Origin: Skeletonema tropicum
Taxonomy: Eukaryota; Bacillariophyta; Thalassiosirophyceae; Thalassiosirales; Thalassiosiraceae
Direction: 5' to 3'
Assembly: GCA_037178625.1 (NCBI GenBank)
Contig: CM074127.1
Span: 1-64,000, forward strand
Length of the DNA: 64,000 nt
Each line of letters starts with the position of its first letter. The stretch's first letter is position 1. The notes beneath the pieces are model-generated. The model made no database searches, had not been told where the DNA came from, and saw nothing but the letters and a program-made list of their open reading frames with translations. Shown here piece after piece: positions 63,863-64,000 of this stretch. Both the position numbers and the translations under genes were made by a program.

Positions 63863-64000
63863 CATCCAACGCTGCGCTGAAGAACGTTAAAGGAGGAGGA
63901 GTGTGATCCAGACAGTTGGCACATGGAAGATCCATAGTTAATTAACAGAGCTCGGCCCTCGCACAACACACTTCCTTTATCATCGATGTGTTCATGATTG
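63863..64000 (+). repeat. Monomer copy 29, first 138 bp
   Basis: Starts with the unit phase motif and matches consensus until the window ends, showing that the array continues to the right. Confidence 0.95.

Larger units (their letters stand above)
1..64000. repeat. Macrosatellite array, about 2067-bp monomer, 28 copies plus a partial
   Basis: The same block of about 2.07 kb recurs head-to-tail across the whole window. I phased it on catccaacgctgcgctgaag, which starts at 1, 2071, 4148, 6226, 8311, 10382, 12449, 14521, 16588, 18655, 20722, 22794, 24875, 26946, 29013, 31088, 33155, 35224, 37296, 39363, 47325, 49388, 51452, 53515, 55582, 57655, 59729, 61796 and 63863. Spacing is 2062-2085 bp except for copy 20, which holds a 5.9-kb insertion. 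Both window edges lie inside the array. Copies are nearly identical, implying recent amplification or ongoing homogenisation. No transposase, tRNA or rRNA is recognisable in the monomer. A subtelomeric, centromeric or heterochromatic satellite is possible; the sequence alone does not decide. Confidence 0.97.

Noticed and set aside
1..64000. CRISPR array or rDNA repeat as an explanation for the periodicity
   Set aside because: The 2-kb units have no spacer variation and no rRNA-like conserved cores; the unit is a satellite with inverted symmetry.

Overview
The window is a eukaryotic macrosatellite: 27 complete monomers of about 2.07 kb in head-to-tail order, a 28th interrupted by a retrotransposon, and a 138-bp partial copy at the right edge. 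The array fills both edges, so it is longer than 64 kb. No host single-copy gene, tRNA, rRNA or CRISPR array was recognised. I numbered the monomers from an arbitrary phase point, the motif catccaacgctgcgctgaag at position 1. The consensus monomer is 2067 bp; copies 8, 9, 10, 19 and 27 have exactly this length and read as identical.

Each monomer has hidden structure. It is an old, diverged inverted duplication: about 0.6 kb of the left half (unit positions about 405-990) is an imperfect reverse complement of unit positions about 1610 to 2067 plus the first 30 bases of the next unit. A second dyad axis lies near unit position 250. The array is therefore an alternation of half-units of about 1 kb in opposite orientation. 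One arm segment is also directly duplicated 154 bp away. The core near unit 1150-1400 is strongly pyrimidine-rich on the + strand, which explains the overlapping small ORFs there; I do not call them genes.

Positions 41219-47128 hold a 5' part of a Ty1/copia LTR retrotransposon on the minus strand, inserted in copy 20. In element order (right to left) it carries: a probable LTR end and leader with a 31-bp minisatellite; gag with a CCHC-like zinc knuckle; about 1.8 kb of unusual accessory ORFs, including an acidic Ser-rich one, with two perfect copies of a 66-bp intercistronic repeat; protease (DSGAS); integrase (HHCC and D,D,E); and an N-terminal reverse transcriptase part. The RT is cut where the catalytic Asp-Asp box should be and runs into satellite. 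RNase H, the 3' LTR and the left target-site duplication are missing, together with 10 bp of satellite. Integrase and RT share a frame but are split by one TGA, and gag to protease needs several frame changes, so this copy is defective.

The gag/integrase style (the long copia-type pol with the FVGY...RESDSY...TRDIIW block after integrase) reminds me most of copia elements of diatoms and other stramenopile algae. That host assignment is an inference from remembered family features, not a search result.

Differences between monomers fall into two kinds. A few shared variants (a 5-bp deletion plus G to C near unit 888-904; an A/T site near unit 981) occur in runs and in mosaic combinations, as expected of unequal exchange or gene conversion. 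Most other differences are private 1-5 bp insertions concentrated in copies 2-5, 11-13, 15 and 24-26; these look like long-read consensus errors as much as biology.
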